DNA of 64,000 nucleotides from JAVBJV01 sp031546815 (GCA_031546815.1 JAVBJV010000014.1:1-64000), one strand, 5' to 3'. Counted from the first letter of the stretch, positions 51,717-61,420 are shown. The notes: generated from the letters alone by a model not told the origin. Numbers and translations are program-made.

Positions 51717-51764
51717 ACTGTATTGTTATTCAGCTCAGTCTGAGTTGAAGAGCGATACAGTCTA
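51714..51764. repeat. Palindromic gene-end element, copy E (minimal form)
   Basis: A 51-bp palindrome. From 51714 on plus it reads TAGACTGTATTGTTATTCAG; from 51764 on minus TAGACTGTATCGCTCTTCAA. The ten terminal bases TAGACTGTAT match perfectly, followed by a mismatched stretch and an inner stem TTCAGCTCA/TGAGTTGAA. Its outer TAG triplets are the stop codons of both convergent genes. Confidence 0.82.
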
Positions 51765-52520
51765 GCGCCAGGTGAAGCGTGTGCATCCTTGCGCCAGCGG
51801 ATCGCATTGATCGTCTGTCACCAGCACCGACAGAACGTAATCGCGCCCACGGGTCAGGCGCTGGTTGGAAAGATTGGCAGTGCTGAACGCCTCGCCCATG
51901 CGCTGCCAGGCGAGGATCGGGCCCTGTTCGGCACGGCCGATATTCGCAGGGTCGATCAGCGCGGCGTAGGTGTAAGCGGCTTTATCGATCTCGGGCCATG
52001 AAATCTGGTTGCTGCGCTGAGTCATGACGAACGAGGTTTCCTCATCGGCGCTCCACAACGCGCCGGTGCGCAGCAGCATCCATTCGGCACCTTCGGGCAT
52101 GTTGCTGGCAACGCATCCCGCGGCTGTCGGCTCTAGCGCCGCCATTTTGCCGGCAAGCGCGCCCGACGGCAGATCCTGACCATCCGTCAGAAACTGGGCC
52201 GAGGCACCCTCCGCATCCAGACTCTCGCGCCAGATGCCGGAGAGCTGCGTGCCGACCCGCTGCCCTTCCAGCGTGCCGACATTGTGCGAACGGCAGCCTT
52301 CAAACGGAAAAAACAACTGCCCCGCAAACGCACCATTCATCACCGGCACGCGCGCAAACAGAACACCGGGGCGCACGGTTGCCGCATCGGGGAAATTCAG
52401 CGGGATATAATGGCCGACATACAGATCTTCCGTCGCCTGTTCCTGCGCACCCGCACCACGCATCGCACCCACCGCCGCACCAACCAGTGTCATCCGCAAA
52501 AACTGCGCACGTGTCATCAT
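51762..52520 (-). CDS. Secreted protein of unknown function
   Basis: From the ATG at 52520 it is 252 residues. A signal peptide is visible (TRAQFLRMTLVGAAVGAMRG, AGAQ). The mature part has four or five cysteines (FEGCRSHN, AAGCVASN, DDQCDPLAQGCTRFTWR) consistent with periplasmic disulfides. No domain recognised. The start overlaps the ligA stop (ATGA), so it is translated together with ligA and recN, an odd partner for DNA repair genes. Its stop codon is an end of repeat element E. Confidence 0.7.
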   Translation of the reverse strand: MMTRAQFLRMTLVGAAVGAMRGAGAQEQATEDLYVGHYIPLNFPDAATVRPGVLFARVPVMNGAFAGQLFFPFEGCRSHNVGTLEGQRVGTQLSGIWRESLDAEGASAQFLTDGQDLPSGALAGKMAALEPTAAGCVASNMPEGAEWMLLRTGALWSADEETSFVMTQRSNQISWPEIDKAAYTYAALIDPANIGRAEQGPILAWQRMGEAFSTANLSNQRLTRGRDYVLSVLVTDDQCDPLAQGCTRFTWR

Positions 52521-54607
52521 GCTGCATCCATCCCCGACATATCCCGCCATTCGGCTTCCGTGAGAGTCTTCACGCCATACTCTGCCGCCTTCGCCGCCTT
52601 GGATCCGGCATCGGCCCCGACGATCACATAATCCGTCTTGCGCGAAACCGCTTTCGTCACCTTGGCACCCAGCGTTTCGGCACGGGCCTCGGCCTCCTGA
52701 CGGGTCATGGTTTCCAGCGTGCCGGTGAACACCACCGTCTTGCCCGAGAACACATTGTCCCCCGCCTGCGCCACCGCGACATCCTGTATCGTCATCGCCG
52801 CCGCCAGCGCCCCGAGCGATTGCAGATTGCGTTCCTCGGCGAAGAATTCCGCCAGTTCTTCGGCAATCGTCGGGCCGATCCCGTTGATCGAGCCAAGCTC
52901 CAGCCGCGCGTCCGACCCGATCTGGATCGCCGCGATCATCTGTGCACGCCAGTTCGCATAACTGCCGTAATGCCGCGCCAGCAGCTTGGCATTGGCATCG
53001 CCGATGCGCCGGATACCCAGCCCGAAGATGAAGCGGTCCAGCGGCATGGTACGCCGCGCCTCGATCGACTGCACCAGATTGCGGGCCGAGGTCCCGCCCC
53101 AGCCTTCGCGCTTGGCAATTACTGCTTCGTGTTCGTGCAGGCGGAACAGATCGGCGGGTGCGTGCAGCAGACCGTCGTCGAAAAATTCCTGAATGGTGCG
53201 CTCACCCAGACCTTCGATATCGAACGCCGTGCGCGACACCATGTGCCGCAAACGCTCCACCGCCTGCGCGGCACAGGTCAGGCCACCGGTGCAACGCTTC
53301 ACCGCCTCGCCGGGCGGGCAGATCGCGTGGCTGCCACAAACCGGGCACGTGTCGGGGAACACGAACGGCACGGCATCGGCAGGGCGCTTGTCCGGCACGG
53401 AAGAGACAATCTGCGGAATCACATCGCCCGCGCGTTGCAGCACCACGGTATCGCCGATGCGCACATCCTTGCGGGCGATCTCGCCTTCGTTATGCAGTGT
53501 GGCGCGCGAGACCAGCACGCCGCCAACATTCACTGGCTCCAGAATGGCAACCGGAGTCAGCGCGCCGGTGCGACCGACCTGAATCTGGATATCCAGCAGT
53601 TTCGTGGTTGCCTGTTCGGCCGGAAACTTCCACGCAATCGCCCAACGCGGTGCGCGCCCCACAAAGCCGAGCCGACGCTGCAAGCCGATATCGTCCAGTT
53701 TGTAGACCACACCATCAATATCATAGCCGAGCGCCGAACGTGCCGCACCGACCTCGGCCTGGAACGTCATCACGTCGGCGTCGGTCTTCAGGTGACGCGA
53801 CAGAGGATTAACCTGGAATCCCCACGCTTTCAGGCGCTCCAAAAATCCCCACTGCGTCGGCGCTACCGGCCCGCTGACATCGCCCATCGCATAGGCAAAC
53901 AGCGACAGCGGACGCAATGCGGTGATCCGCTGATCGAGCTGCCGCAGACTGCCCGCCGCCGCATTGCGCGGGTTGGCGAAAATCTTCTGCCCGGCTTTTT
54001 CCTGCGCGGCATTCAGCGCAAGAAAATCCGCCTTGCTCATGAACACCTCGCCGCGAATTTCAATCACCTCGGGCGCGTTGCCCGCCAAACGCAGCGGGAG
54101 ATCTTTCAGAGTCTTCAGATTAGCAGTGACATCCTCGCCCTCGGTCCCGTCGCCGCGCGTGGCGCCGCGCACGAAGCGCCCGTTCTCGTATGTCAGGCTG
54201 ATCGACAGGCCGTCGATCTTCGGCTCGCCCACAAAGGCCAGCGGTGTGGCATCGGCCAGTCCCAGAAACCGGCGGATACGCGCGCAGAAATCGGCGAAGT
54301 CGCCTTCCCCGAACGCATTATCCAGCGACAGCATCGGCACGCGATGCCGCACTTTCGAGAACGTGGCAGACGCCGCATGCCCCACTTTCTCGCTGGGACT
54401 GTCCGCGCGCTTCAGGTGCGGGAAGCGGGCTTCAATGGCGCTGTTACGCTGCTTCAGCGCGTCATACGCCGCATCGCTGATCGTGGGGGCGTCGTCCTGG
54501 TGATAGGCAAGGTCATGCCGCGCGATCTCGGCCGCCAGCGCGGCAAGTTCGGTCGCGGCCTGCGCCTCGGTCAGCGCGGCGACATCGATGCTTTGGTATG
54601 TGCTCAT
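52517..54607 (-). CDS. ligA: NAD-dependent DNA ligase
   Basis: The protein is 696 residues with a normal domain order: Ia domain and adenylation domain with the active-site Lys in FVGEPKIDGLSISL (KxDG), OB fold, four-Cys zinc finger (CPVCGSHAICPPGEAVKRC, TGGLTC), HhH domain (GIRRIGDANAKLLAR) and C-terminal BRCT (NVFSGKTVVFTGTLETMTRQ). It seals Okazaki fragments and repair nicks. It overlaps recN and the downstream secreted-protein gene by four bases each. Confidence 0.97.
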   Translation of the reverse strand: MSTYQSIDVAALTEAQAATELAALAAEIARHDLAYHQDDAPTISDAAYDALKQRNSAIEARFPHLKRADSPSEKVGHAASATFSKVRHRVPMLSLDNAFGEGDFADFCARIRRFLGLADATPLAFVGEPKIDGLSISLTYENGRFVRGATRGDGTEGEDVTANLKTLKDLPLRLAGNAPEVIEIRGEVFMSKADFLALNAAQEKAGQKIFANPRNAAAGSLRQLDQRITALRPLSLFAYAMGDVSGPVAPTQWGFLERLKAWGFQVNPLSRHLKTDADVMTFQAEVGAARSALGYDIDGVVYKLDDIGLQRRLGFVGRAPRWAIAWKFPAEQATTKLLDIQIQVGRTGALTPVAILEPVNVGGVLVSRATLHNEGEIARKDVRIGDTVVLQRAGDVIPQIVSSVPDKRPADAVPFVFPDTCPVCGSHAICPPGEAVKRCTGGLTCAAQAVERLRHMVSRTAFDIEGLGERTIQEFFDDGLLHAPADLFRLHEHEAVIAKREGWGGTSARNLVQSIEARRTMPLDRFIFGLGIRRIGDANAKLLARHYGSYANWRAQMIAAIQIGSDARLELGSINGIGPTIAEELAEFFAEERNLQSLGALAAAMTIQDVAVAQAGDNVFSGKTVVFTGTLETMTRQEAEARAETLGAKVTKAVSRKTDYVIVGADAGSKAAKAAEYGVKTLTEAEWRDMSGMDAA

Positions 54608-56277
54608 TCTGCGTTCGCCAGCAAACTGTCCGCAGCCGCGCGTGCGGCCGCCGTGATGGTTTCACCCGCCAGCATGCGGGCAATTTCCTCGCGCCGTTCG
54701 GCTTCATCCAGTGGGGCAACCATGGTGGTCGTCATGCCGCGCATCACCGACTTCGCCACCTGCAGATGCACTACGCCACGCGCTGCCACCTGCGGGCTAT
54801 GCGTCACCACCAGCACCTGCAAGCGTTCCGCCACGCGCACCAGCCGTTCACCCACCGCCGCTGCCGTGGCACCGCCGACGCCGCTGTCCACTTCGTCGAA
54901 CACCAGGGTTGGCACCGGCGACCCACGCGCCAGCACGACTTTCAGCGCCAGCATCAGACGCGACAATTCACCGCCCGACGCAACCTTCGCCAGCGCGCCC
55001 GCCGCCTGTCCCGGGTTGGTCGCCACCAGAAACTGCACGGCATCGGCCCCATGCGCACCCCAGCTAGTGTCGGGCAGAGCCGTCACGTCGGTCGTGAAGC
55101 GGGCCTTGTCCAACCGCAGCGGAGGCAGCTCCTTCGCCACCTCCTTGTCCAGCTTCGCCGCCGCACTGCGCCGTGCATCGCTCAGCGACGAGGCCGCCGC
55201 CACGTAATCGGCCCGCGCCGTGTGCGCCGCCTTGTGCAGGGCCGCCAGATGGCTGGTGCCAGCATCCAGCGCAGACAAGCGTTCCTTCAGCGAGACCAGC
55301 AGCGGTGGCAATTCCACAACCGCCACCGCGTGCTTGCGCGCCATGGCGCGCAGCGCGAACAGGCGTTCTTCCACATGTTCCAGTCGACGCGGATCTGCCT
55401 CGACGTCCGATGCCAGACGGGCGAGCAGCAGATCGGCTTCGGCCAGCGCTTCCTCGGCCCGTTCCAGCGCCTCCATCGCAGGAGTCGCTTCATCGTTCGG
55501 GGCGGGCAGACGCTGCAACGCACGCACCGCGCCACGCAATGCCTGCGCAGGGCCGGAACGCCGGTCGCGCGGAGTAAGCTCGGCGATTGCGGCGGCGATT
55601 GCCTCGGCACGGCGCTCACCCTGTTGCATGCGCTGGCGTTCGGTGGAGAGTTCTGCTTCCTCGCCCTCGGCCGGGGCCAGTTTGGAAAGTTCGTCCACGG
55701 CGTGACGCAGCCATTCCTCGTCGCGCGCGGCCTGTTCGATCGCGGCTTCGGCGCTGTGCAGCGCATCGACGGCCGCACGCCAGACCTTGTGCGTCGCCGC
55801 CACGGCATCGCGCAGTTTGGCGGGCACGCCGAATGCATCCAGCAGCCCCATATGCGTGGCCGGGTCCGCCAGCCCCACCTGGTCGTGCTGGCCCTGCACT
55901 TCCACCAGCAGCGCCCCGATCCGGCGCAGCAACGCCACGCCCGCGGGCTGACCATTCACAAACGCACGGGATTTTCCATCGGCCGCGACCACACGCCGCA
56001 GGACAAGATCCTGTTCGACCTCGATCCCCTGTTCGGCAAGCAACGCCTGCACGGGGTGGCCGTCTTCCACATCAAAACTTGCGGCGACGCTTGCTTCCTT
56101 CGCGCCAGTGCGCACCAGACCGGCATCGGCGCGCATGCCCAGCGCCAAGCCCAGGCTGTCCAGCAGAATGGATTTCCCCGCCCCGGTTTCACCCGTCAGC
56201 ACCGAAAGGCCGGGCCCGAAAGACAGGTCCAGCCGTTCGATCAGCACCACATCGCGGATTGAAAGCGACTGGAGCAT
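54604..56277 (-). CDS. recN: DNA repair protein RecN
   Basis: The protein is 557 residues, an SMC-like ATPase in double-strand break repair. Walker A is LTGETGAGKSILLDSLGLAL; after a central coiled coil, the C-terminal part has the signature VASGGELSRLMLALKVVLAR and Walker B TLVFDEVDSGVGGATAAAVG. MLQSLSIRDVVLIERLDLSF is the standard start. The stop overlaps the ligA start. Confidence 0.95.
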   Translation of the reverse strand: MLQSLSIRDVVLIERLDLSFGPGLSVLTGETGAGKSILLDSLGLALGMRADAGLVRTGAKEASVAASFDVEDGHPVQALLAEQGIEVEQDLVLRRVVAADGKSRAFVNGQPAGVALLRRIGALLVEVQGQHDQVGLADPATHMGLLDAFGVPAKLRDAVAATHKVWRAAVDALHSAEAAIEQAARDEEWLRHAVDELSKLAPAEGEEAELSTERQRMQQGERRAEAIAAAIAELTPRDRRSGPAQALRGAVRALQRLPAPNDEATPAMEALERAEEALAEADLLLARLASDVEADPRRLEHVEERLFALRAMARKHAVAVVELPPLLVSLKERLSALDAGTSHLAALHKAAHTARADYVAAASSLSDARRSAAAKLDKEVAKELPPLRLDKARFTTDVTALPDTSWGAHGADAVQFLVATNPGQAAGALAKVASGGELSRLMLALKVVLARGSPVPTLVFDEVDSGVGGATAAAVGERLVRVAERLQVLVVTHSPQVAARGVVHLQVAKSVMRGMTTTMVAPLDEAERREEIARMLAGETITAAARAAADSLLANAE

Positions 56278-56304
56278 CGCTGCGAATCACCCCACTCAGG
56301 AAAA

Positions 56305-56334
56305 AGAACAAAAAGGGCGCTTGCGCGCCCTTTT
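56305..56334 (-). terminator. Terminator of bamD
   Basis: AAAAGGGCGC (56311-56320) pairs with GCGCCCTTTT (56325-56334), loop TTGC. On minus it is followed by TTTTTGTTC. It separates bamD from recN. Confidence 0.87.
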
Positions 56335-56354
56335 CAATATCGCACCCGGCCTGT

Positions 56355-57194
56355 TCAGAAAAGCCGATCCAGCCAACTGCGCGAATCGCCACTCGGCGCG
56401 GCCTCTCCACCCGGAGCGGGCAGATCGCCATATTCGCGCATCAGCTTATAACTGTCCTCGTACCATTCGCTGCCCGGGAAGTTATGCCCCAGCACCGCCG
56501 CCGTCTTGCGCGCTTCGTCGCGCAGACCCAGCGTCAGGTAGATTTCCGTCAGGCGATGCAACGCTTCCGGCACATGGTTGGTGGTCTGATACGCCTCGAT
56601 CACACGGCGGAAACGCCCGATCGCGGCGGTATACAGACGCTGACCTTGATACCAGCGCCCGACTTCCATTTCCTTGCCGGCCAGATGATCACGCGCCAGG
56701 TCGATCTTCAGGCGGGCATCACGCGCATAGGACGTATCGGGGAAGCGGTTCACCACTTCCTGCAACGCCGTCATCGCGGCGGCCGTCCCCTGCTGGTCGC
56801 GCTGCACGTCCGAGATCTGTTCGTAATAGCAGAGCGCGCGCAGGTAATACGCATAGGCGATGTCCCGATTTGCCGGGTGCAGCTGGATGAAGCGATCCAG
56901 CGCGCCGATTGCCTCGGTGTATTTCTGCCGCTGATACTGGGCATAAGCCGCCATCAGCTTGGCATTCACTGCCCACGACGAATACGGATGTTCACGTTCG
57001 ATCAGGTCGAACATCTGCACAGCCCGGGAATATTCCTCGGCCTGCATGGAATCAACACCCATATTATAGATGGTTTCGGGCGAGGTCTCCGCCGTCACAC
57101 CATCCGGACGCCGAACGTCTTCCGGTTCGTCGCTCGACGAGCAGCCTGCCGTCACCAGAAGAAGAAAAACAGCCAAAACGCGCAGAATCATCAA
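56355..57194 (-). CDS. bamD: Outer-membrane assembly lipoprotein BamD
   Basis: The protein is 279 residues. The lipoprotein signal is ILRVLAVFLLLVTAGCSSSD with the lipobox Cys. Tetratricopeptide repeats follow (YNMGVDSMQAEEYSRAVQMF, SSWAVNAKLMAAYAQYQRQK, RFIQLHPANRDIAYAYYLRA). BamD is the essential adaptor of the BAM complex that inserts outer-membrane proteins. The start may be 57194 or 57191 (two ATGs). It is followed by its own terminator. Confidence 0.93.
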   Translation of the reverse strand: MMILRVLAVFLLLVTAGCSSSDEPEDVRRPDGVTAETSPETIYNMGVDSMQAEEYSRAVQMFDLIEREHPYSSWAVNAKLMAAYAQYQRQKYTEAIGALDRFIQLHPANRDIAYAYYLRALCYYEQISDVQRDQQGTAAAMTALQEVVNRFPDTSYARDARLKIDLARDHLAGKEMEVGRWYQGQRLYTAAIGRFRRVIEAYQTTNHVPEALHRLTEIYLTLGLRDEARKTAAVLGHNFPGSEWYEDSYKLMREYGDLPAPGGEAAPSGDSRSWLDRLF

Positions 57195-57262
57195 TGCATG
57201 CCCCGTTTACCAACGGTCGTATAACACGTTGCCGCGTACATCGAACCCTTTATTTTCAGCTC

Positions 57263-58222
57263 TCAGAGAGCGGGCGACGCGGCCGCCGAAACCGGCAGGC
57301 GCGGAGCTGCCGAACGGCTGGTCGCTGTATCGTCGCTCCAGCGCCAGTTGGCCGGATCGGCGAACAGGGCGTGCAGCACACGGTTGTTCAGCGCATGTCC
57401 CGTGCGATGGCCGATAAACCGGGCCTGCAGCGGGGCACCGGCCAAAGCCAGATCGCCCACCGCATCCAGCAGCTTGTGCGCGGCAAATTCGTTCTGCATG
57501 CGCAATCCACCCGGGTTCAGGACCTGGCTGCCATCGACCACCACGGCGTTGTCCAGGCTGCCGCCCAGCGCCAGCCCGACCGAGCGCAGATATGCAACTT
57601 CGGTTGCCTGGGTAAACGTGCGTGCCTTGGCGATTTCGCGCGTAAAGTTCGAGCCGGTCAGCGTGAGATCGGCGCTCTGCGATCCGATGGCTTCGGCCTG
57701 GAAGTTGATCGACACATGGGCGACCAGCGACGGCACCGTGCCCGGATGCAGTTCGGCCGTGGCCTCACCGTCCGACACATAAACCGAACGCAGAACCTCG
57801 ATCACGCGGCGCGGCGCGGCCTGCGAAATGACGCCGGCGCTTTCGATCAGAAACACGAATGGCGCGGAGGAACCGTCCAGAATGGGAATTTCGTGACTGT
57901 CGACATCGATGATCGCATTATCGATCGAGCAGGCAGCCAGCGCCGCCATAACGTGTTCGACCGTGCTCACGCGCGCATCCGGGCGGCCTTCGGCGGCCAG
58001 CACTGTGCACAGACGCGTATCGACCACCCCGTTGTACAGGGCCGGGATATCAACCCCTAAGTCAGTGCGGCGGAACACAATGCCCGTGCCTACCGGCGCG
58101 GGATGCATGGTCAAGTTAACGCGTTTGCCCGAATGCAACCCAACCCCAGAGCAACCAATCGACCCCCGCAGCGTGCGCTGCTGGGCAGGAAGAATAGCGG
58201 TTTCAACCGGTTTGATATGCAT
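57263..58222 (-). CDS. lpxC: UDP-3-O-acyl-N-acetylglucosamine deacetylase
   Basis: The committed step of lipid A synthesis. The protein is 319 residues. IGCSGVGLHSGKRVNLTMHP is the family start; zinc ligands are in VSTVEHVMAALAAC and EFAAHKLLDAVGDLALAG; the catalytic His is in FIGHRTGHALNNRVLHAL. ALL/DGSSAPFVFLI (VDSHEIPILDGSSAPFVFLI) is typical. The upstream 257-base gap holds its promoter and the ftsZ terminator. Confidence 0.96.
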   Translation of the reverse strand: MHIKPVETAILPAQQRTLRGSIGCSGVGLHSGKRVNLTMHPAPVGTGIVFRRTDLGVDIPALYNGVVDTRLCTVLAAEGRPDARVSTVEHVMAALAACSIDNAIIDVDSHEIPILDGSSAPFVFLIESAGVISQAAPRRVIEVLRSVYVSDGEATAELHPGTVPSLVAHVSINFQAEAIGSQSADLTLTGSNFTREIAKARTFTQATEVAYLRSVGLALGGSLDNAVVVDGSQVLNPGGLRMQNEFAAHKLLDAVGDLALAGAPLQARFIGHRTGHALNNRVLHALFADPANWRWSDDTATSRSAAPRLPVSAAASPAL

Positions 58223-58351
58223 GACAACCCATCATCAAGTCAGTCGCCGCGCGACAAAACCTGCGCGACAGGTTGCAAAATAGGGAAGGTTAACGCCGCG
58301 GTAAAATCAAGGAATGTTGCTGCACATTTCAAAATAATACCTTGAATTAAA

Positions 58352-58383
58352 AAGAAAAATTATTTTTCTTCCCGCAATATTGC
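58352..58383. promoter_or_regulatory. AT-rich palindromes upstream of lpxC
   Basis: AAGAAAAA-tta-TTTTTCTT (58352-58370) and the perfect palindrome GCAATATTGC (58374-58383) lie in a strongly AT-rich patch between ftsZ and lpxC. It may be part of the lpxC promoter or a protein-binding site. No gene is seen here. Confidence 0.35.
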
Positions 58384-58418
58384 AACCCATGCCTTCGCAG
58401 TGCAGCACAGGATGCCAC

Positions 58419-58449
58419 AAAAATGGGGCAGCCCAGATGGGCCGCCCCA
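58419..58449 (-). terminator. Terminator of ftsZ
   Basis: TGGGGCAGCCC (58424-58434) pairs with GGGCCGCCCCA (58439-58449), one mismatch; on minus it is followed by TTTTTG. It lies about 30 bases past the ftsZ stop codon. Confidence 0.85.
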
Positions 58450-58479
58450 TAGATATCGAGTCTCAACCCAGAGGAATAC

Positions 58480-59979
58480 TCAGTTCGCCTGACGACGCAG
58501 GAACGCCGGGATGTCCAGGTTATGTTCTTCCGTCTGTCCGCTACGCTGGGCGGGGCGCGACACTTCGTTGACCATTGCAGGCTCAACCCGCACCGGCTGC
58601 ACGACGGGCTGCACGGCAACCGTCGGCGTCGGGGCTTCGTGCTGCTGCGGCATGTGCGGCCGACGGATCAGGCCGGTCACCGCCTGGAACAGGTTCATGC
58701 GCGGTGCCGGCGTGGCTTCCATCGGCGACAGGCGCGGCAGCTGCACGGATGGCGCGGCCGGTTCGACCAGCTGCGGTGCGGCTTCCGCCACTTCAGCAAC
58801 CTGTTCTTCTTCCTGCACGACTTCCGTCATTGGCGGCACAATAACCGGCGTCGGCGCGGAAACAGGCGCCGCGTTCATCGCCACGATCTGCATCGCCGCC
58901 TGCTGCATCGGTGCATGCACAACGCCCGGACGCGCGATCGGCGCTGCCACGGCCACAGCCGCACCACCACCCATCGCCACCAGCTTCGGACGCGGCATTT
59001 CGGCTTCGTCAGCCTTGATCCCCGTCGCCACGATCGACACGCGAATACGCCCATTCATCGATTCATCAACCGACGACCCGAAGATGATGTTCGCTTCTTC
59101 GTCGATTTCCTGACGGATACGGTTGGCCGCGGCGTCAACTTCCATGATCCCCATATCGAGACCACCCGAGATGTTGATCAGCACGCCCTGCGCACCGCGC
59201 ATCGACGAATCTTCCAGCAGCGGGTTGCTGATGGCGGCTTCGGCAGCCTTGATGGCGCGATCTTCGCCCTCGGCTTCGCCGGTGCCCATCATCGCCTTGC
59301 CCATTTCTGCCATCACCGAACGGATGTCCGCGAAGTCGAGGTTGATCAGACCCGGATTCACCATCAGGTCGGTCACGCCGCGCACGCCCACGTACAGGAC
59401 GCTGTTCGACATCTCGAACGCTTCCAGATAGGTGGTCTTCTCGTTTGCCTTGCGGAAAAGGTTCTGGTTCGGGATCACGATCAGCGTATCGACGTACTGC
59501 TGCAGTTCCTCAATCCCCGCTTCCGCGGCCTTGCGACGGCGCACACCTTCGAAGTCGAAGGGCTTCGTCACCACGCCGACCGTCAGAATGCCGCGTTCAC
59601 GTGCCATGCGCGCGATGATCGGCGCGGCGCCCGTGCCCGTGCCACCACCCATGCCCGCCGCCACGAACACCATGTGCGCGCCATCCATGTGACGCGCGAG
59701 TTCTTCCGCCGCTTCTTCCGCCGCACCGCGTCCGATCTCGGGCTTGCCACCAGCACCCAGACCCTGCGTCAGGTGCGGGCCAAGCTGGATGCGGCGTTCC
59801 GCACGCGAACGCACCAGCGACTGCGCGTCGGTGTTGGCCACAACGAAGTCGACGCCATCAAGACCCATCTTGATCATGTTATCGACTGCATTGGTCCCAC
59901 CACCGCCGACACCGATTACCGAGATGCGGGGCGTGAAATCCGTATGTGCAGTCTGTGGGATGGTGAGGTTCAGGGTCAT
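58480..59979 (-). CDS. ftsZ: Cell division protein FtsZ
   Basis: The tubulin-like GTPase of the division ring. The protein is 499 residues. The GTP signature is FVAAGMGGGTGTGAAPIIAR, the N-terminal GGGGTNAVDNMIKMGL, and the T7-loop region is LINLDFADIRSVMAEMGKAM. After residue 320 comes a long Pro/Ala/Val-rich linker of about 165 residues, then the conserved tail HNLDIPAFLRRQAN that binds FtsA. It follows ftsA after 136 bases, where an extra promoter is likely. Confidence 0.97.
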   Translation of the reverse strand: MTLNLTIPQTAHTDFTPRISVIGVGGGGTNAVDNMIKMGLDGVDFVVANTDAQSLVRSRAERRIQLGPHLTQGLGAGGKPEIGRGAAEEAAEELARHMDGAHMVFVAAGMGGGTGTGAAPIIARMARERGILTVGVVTKPFDFEGVRRRKAAEAGIEELQQYVDTLIVIPNQNLFRKANEKTTYLEAFEMSNSVLYVGVRGVTDLMVNPGLINLDFADIRSVMAEMGKAMMGTGEAEGEDRAIKAAEAAISNPLLEDSSMRGAQGVLINISGGLDMGIMEVDAAANRIRQEIDEEANIIFGSSVDESMNGRIRVSIVATGIKADEAEMPRPKLVAMGGGAAVAVAAPIARPGVVHAPMQQAAMQIVAMNAAPVSAPTPVIVPPMTEVVQEEEQVAEVAEAAPQLVEPAAPSVQLPRLSPMEATPAPRMNLFQAVTGLIRRPHMPQQHEAPTPTVAVQPVVQPVRVEPAMVNEVSRPAQRSGQTEEHNLDIPAFLRRQAN

Positions 59980-60115
59980 TGTGCGGGCTCCAGACAGCGG
60001 GCTGAATTCTTTCGGCGGCGAAGATTCTTTTCTGCGTTACCGACTCGCCCGTAGCCGGGGCAAGAGCTTATTGTCGAGATTGTACGGTCAGCGCGATTTT
60101 CTTGTGTCATGCCCA

Positions 60116-61420
60116 TCACACCCTCTCTTTCAGCCAGTTGATAACCCGACGCCATGTGCCCGGACGCTGATTGGTCATCAGGTCCACATCATGCAGAATA
60201 TGTCCTTCACCCGCCGCCCAGCGCAGCAGTCCGGCAGCAACGGCAAACGCAGGCCCCGACGCTGAGTCGGGCATGCCGCGCAACCCAAGCGGACGCCCCA
60301 GACGCACCTCGCGCCCCAGAATGCGCGCCGCCATATCACGCACGCCTACCAGCTGACTGCCACCACCGGTCAGCACCACGCGCGCATTGGCGCGACTCAT
60401 GCCCGACGATTCCAGACGGTCCTTCAGCAGCTCGAACGTTTCTTCAAGACGGGGACGAATCACATTCACCACCATTGTGCGCGGCACCTTGGCGATGTGG
60501 TGCTCTTCCTCGCCCACCAGCGGCACAGCCAGCAATTCGCGCGCGTCGTCCGGGCTTTCCTGCACGCCGCCATACAGCGTCTTCATACGCTCGGCGTGCG
60601 CCACCGTGGTGGAGAGCACACGCGCCAGATCGTTGGTGACATGCATGCCGCCGACAGGGATCTGCGCCGTGTGGAGCGGTTGCCCCTCACTGTAGACCGC
60701 AAGGCTGGTGGTGCCGCCACCCATGTCGATCACCACCGCACCCAGTTCACGCTCGTCCTCGACCAGCGCTGACAAACCAGCAGCCAACGGAGCAGAGACC
60801 AGTTCGGCGATATCCAGATCGCACCGGGAAATGCAGATCCCCAGATTGCGCAACGCCGTGTCGCTGGCGTCCACCACATGCAGGCGCGCGCTCAGCGTAT
60901 CGCAGTGCAGCCCGCGCGGGTCCAGAACGCGCACGGTTTCATCCGCCGAAAACGACAGCGGGATCGAATGGATCATCCCGCGCCCTTCGCTGGCGGCACG
61001 CGCCCGGCCCTCACCCACGATGCGACGCAGATCGCTCTCATCCACGGCGCGGCCACCCACGGGCCACTGCACATTGAACAAGCGGCTTTCCGGCCCGCCA
61101 CAAGACAGGTTGAGCGTCACCGAACGCAGGCGCGTATCAGCCATTTCCTCAGCCTGGCCGACAGCAGCGCGGATGGCCTGCACGGCTTCGTCCAGATCGG
61201 CGATACCGCCATTGCGCACCCCACGGCTGCGCTGCCAGCCGAAGCCAAGCACACGCAGGGTGCCATCGCTCTCGCCACGCCCGATCAGGCAGGCAATCTT
61301 GGTGCTGCCAACATCGACAACACCGAACGGTCCGCTGCGCAGCACACGCTTGCGCGGCGCTTCTCCCATGTCGGTCAGCGGCGGCGCGGGGCGGCGGGAA
61401 GCTGCAAGATCGCTCATCAT
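60116..61420 (-). CDS. ftsA: Cell division protein FtsA
   Basis: The actin-like membrane tether of FtsZ. The protein is 434 residues. Phosphate 1 motif FGVVDVGSTKIACLIGRG; SHS2/1C domain insert; phosphate 2 motif GAVVIDMGGGTTSLAVYSEG; adenosine motif VVLTGGGSQLVGVRDMAARI. The amphipathic C-terminal end is RRVINWLKERV. GGGGGGA precedes the ATG at 61420 (61417 possible). It starts 6 bases past ftsQ. Confidence 0.96.
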   Translation of the reverse strand: MMSDLAASRRPAPPLTDMGEAPRKRVLRSGPFGVVDVGSTKIACLIGRGESDGTLRVLGFGWQRSRGVRNGGIADLDEAVQAIRAAVGQAEEMADTRLRSVTLNLSCGGPESRLFNVQWPVGGRAVDESDLRRIVGEGRARAASEGRGMIHSIPLSFSADETVRVLDPRGLHCDTLSARLHVVDASDTALRNLGICISRCDLDIAELVSAPLAAGLSALVEDERELGAVVIDMGGGTTSLAVYSEGQPLHTAQIPVGGMHVTNDLARVLSTTVAHAERMKTLYGGVQESPDDARELLAVPLVGEEEHHIAKVPRTMVVNVIRPRLEETFELLKDRLESSGMSRANARVVLTGGGSQLVGVRDMAARILGREVRLGRPLGLRGMPDSASGPAFAVAAGLLRWAAGEGHILHDVDLMTNQRPGTWRRVINWLKERV

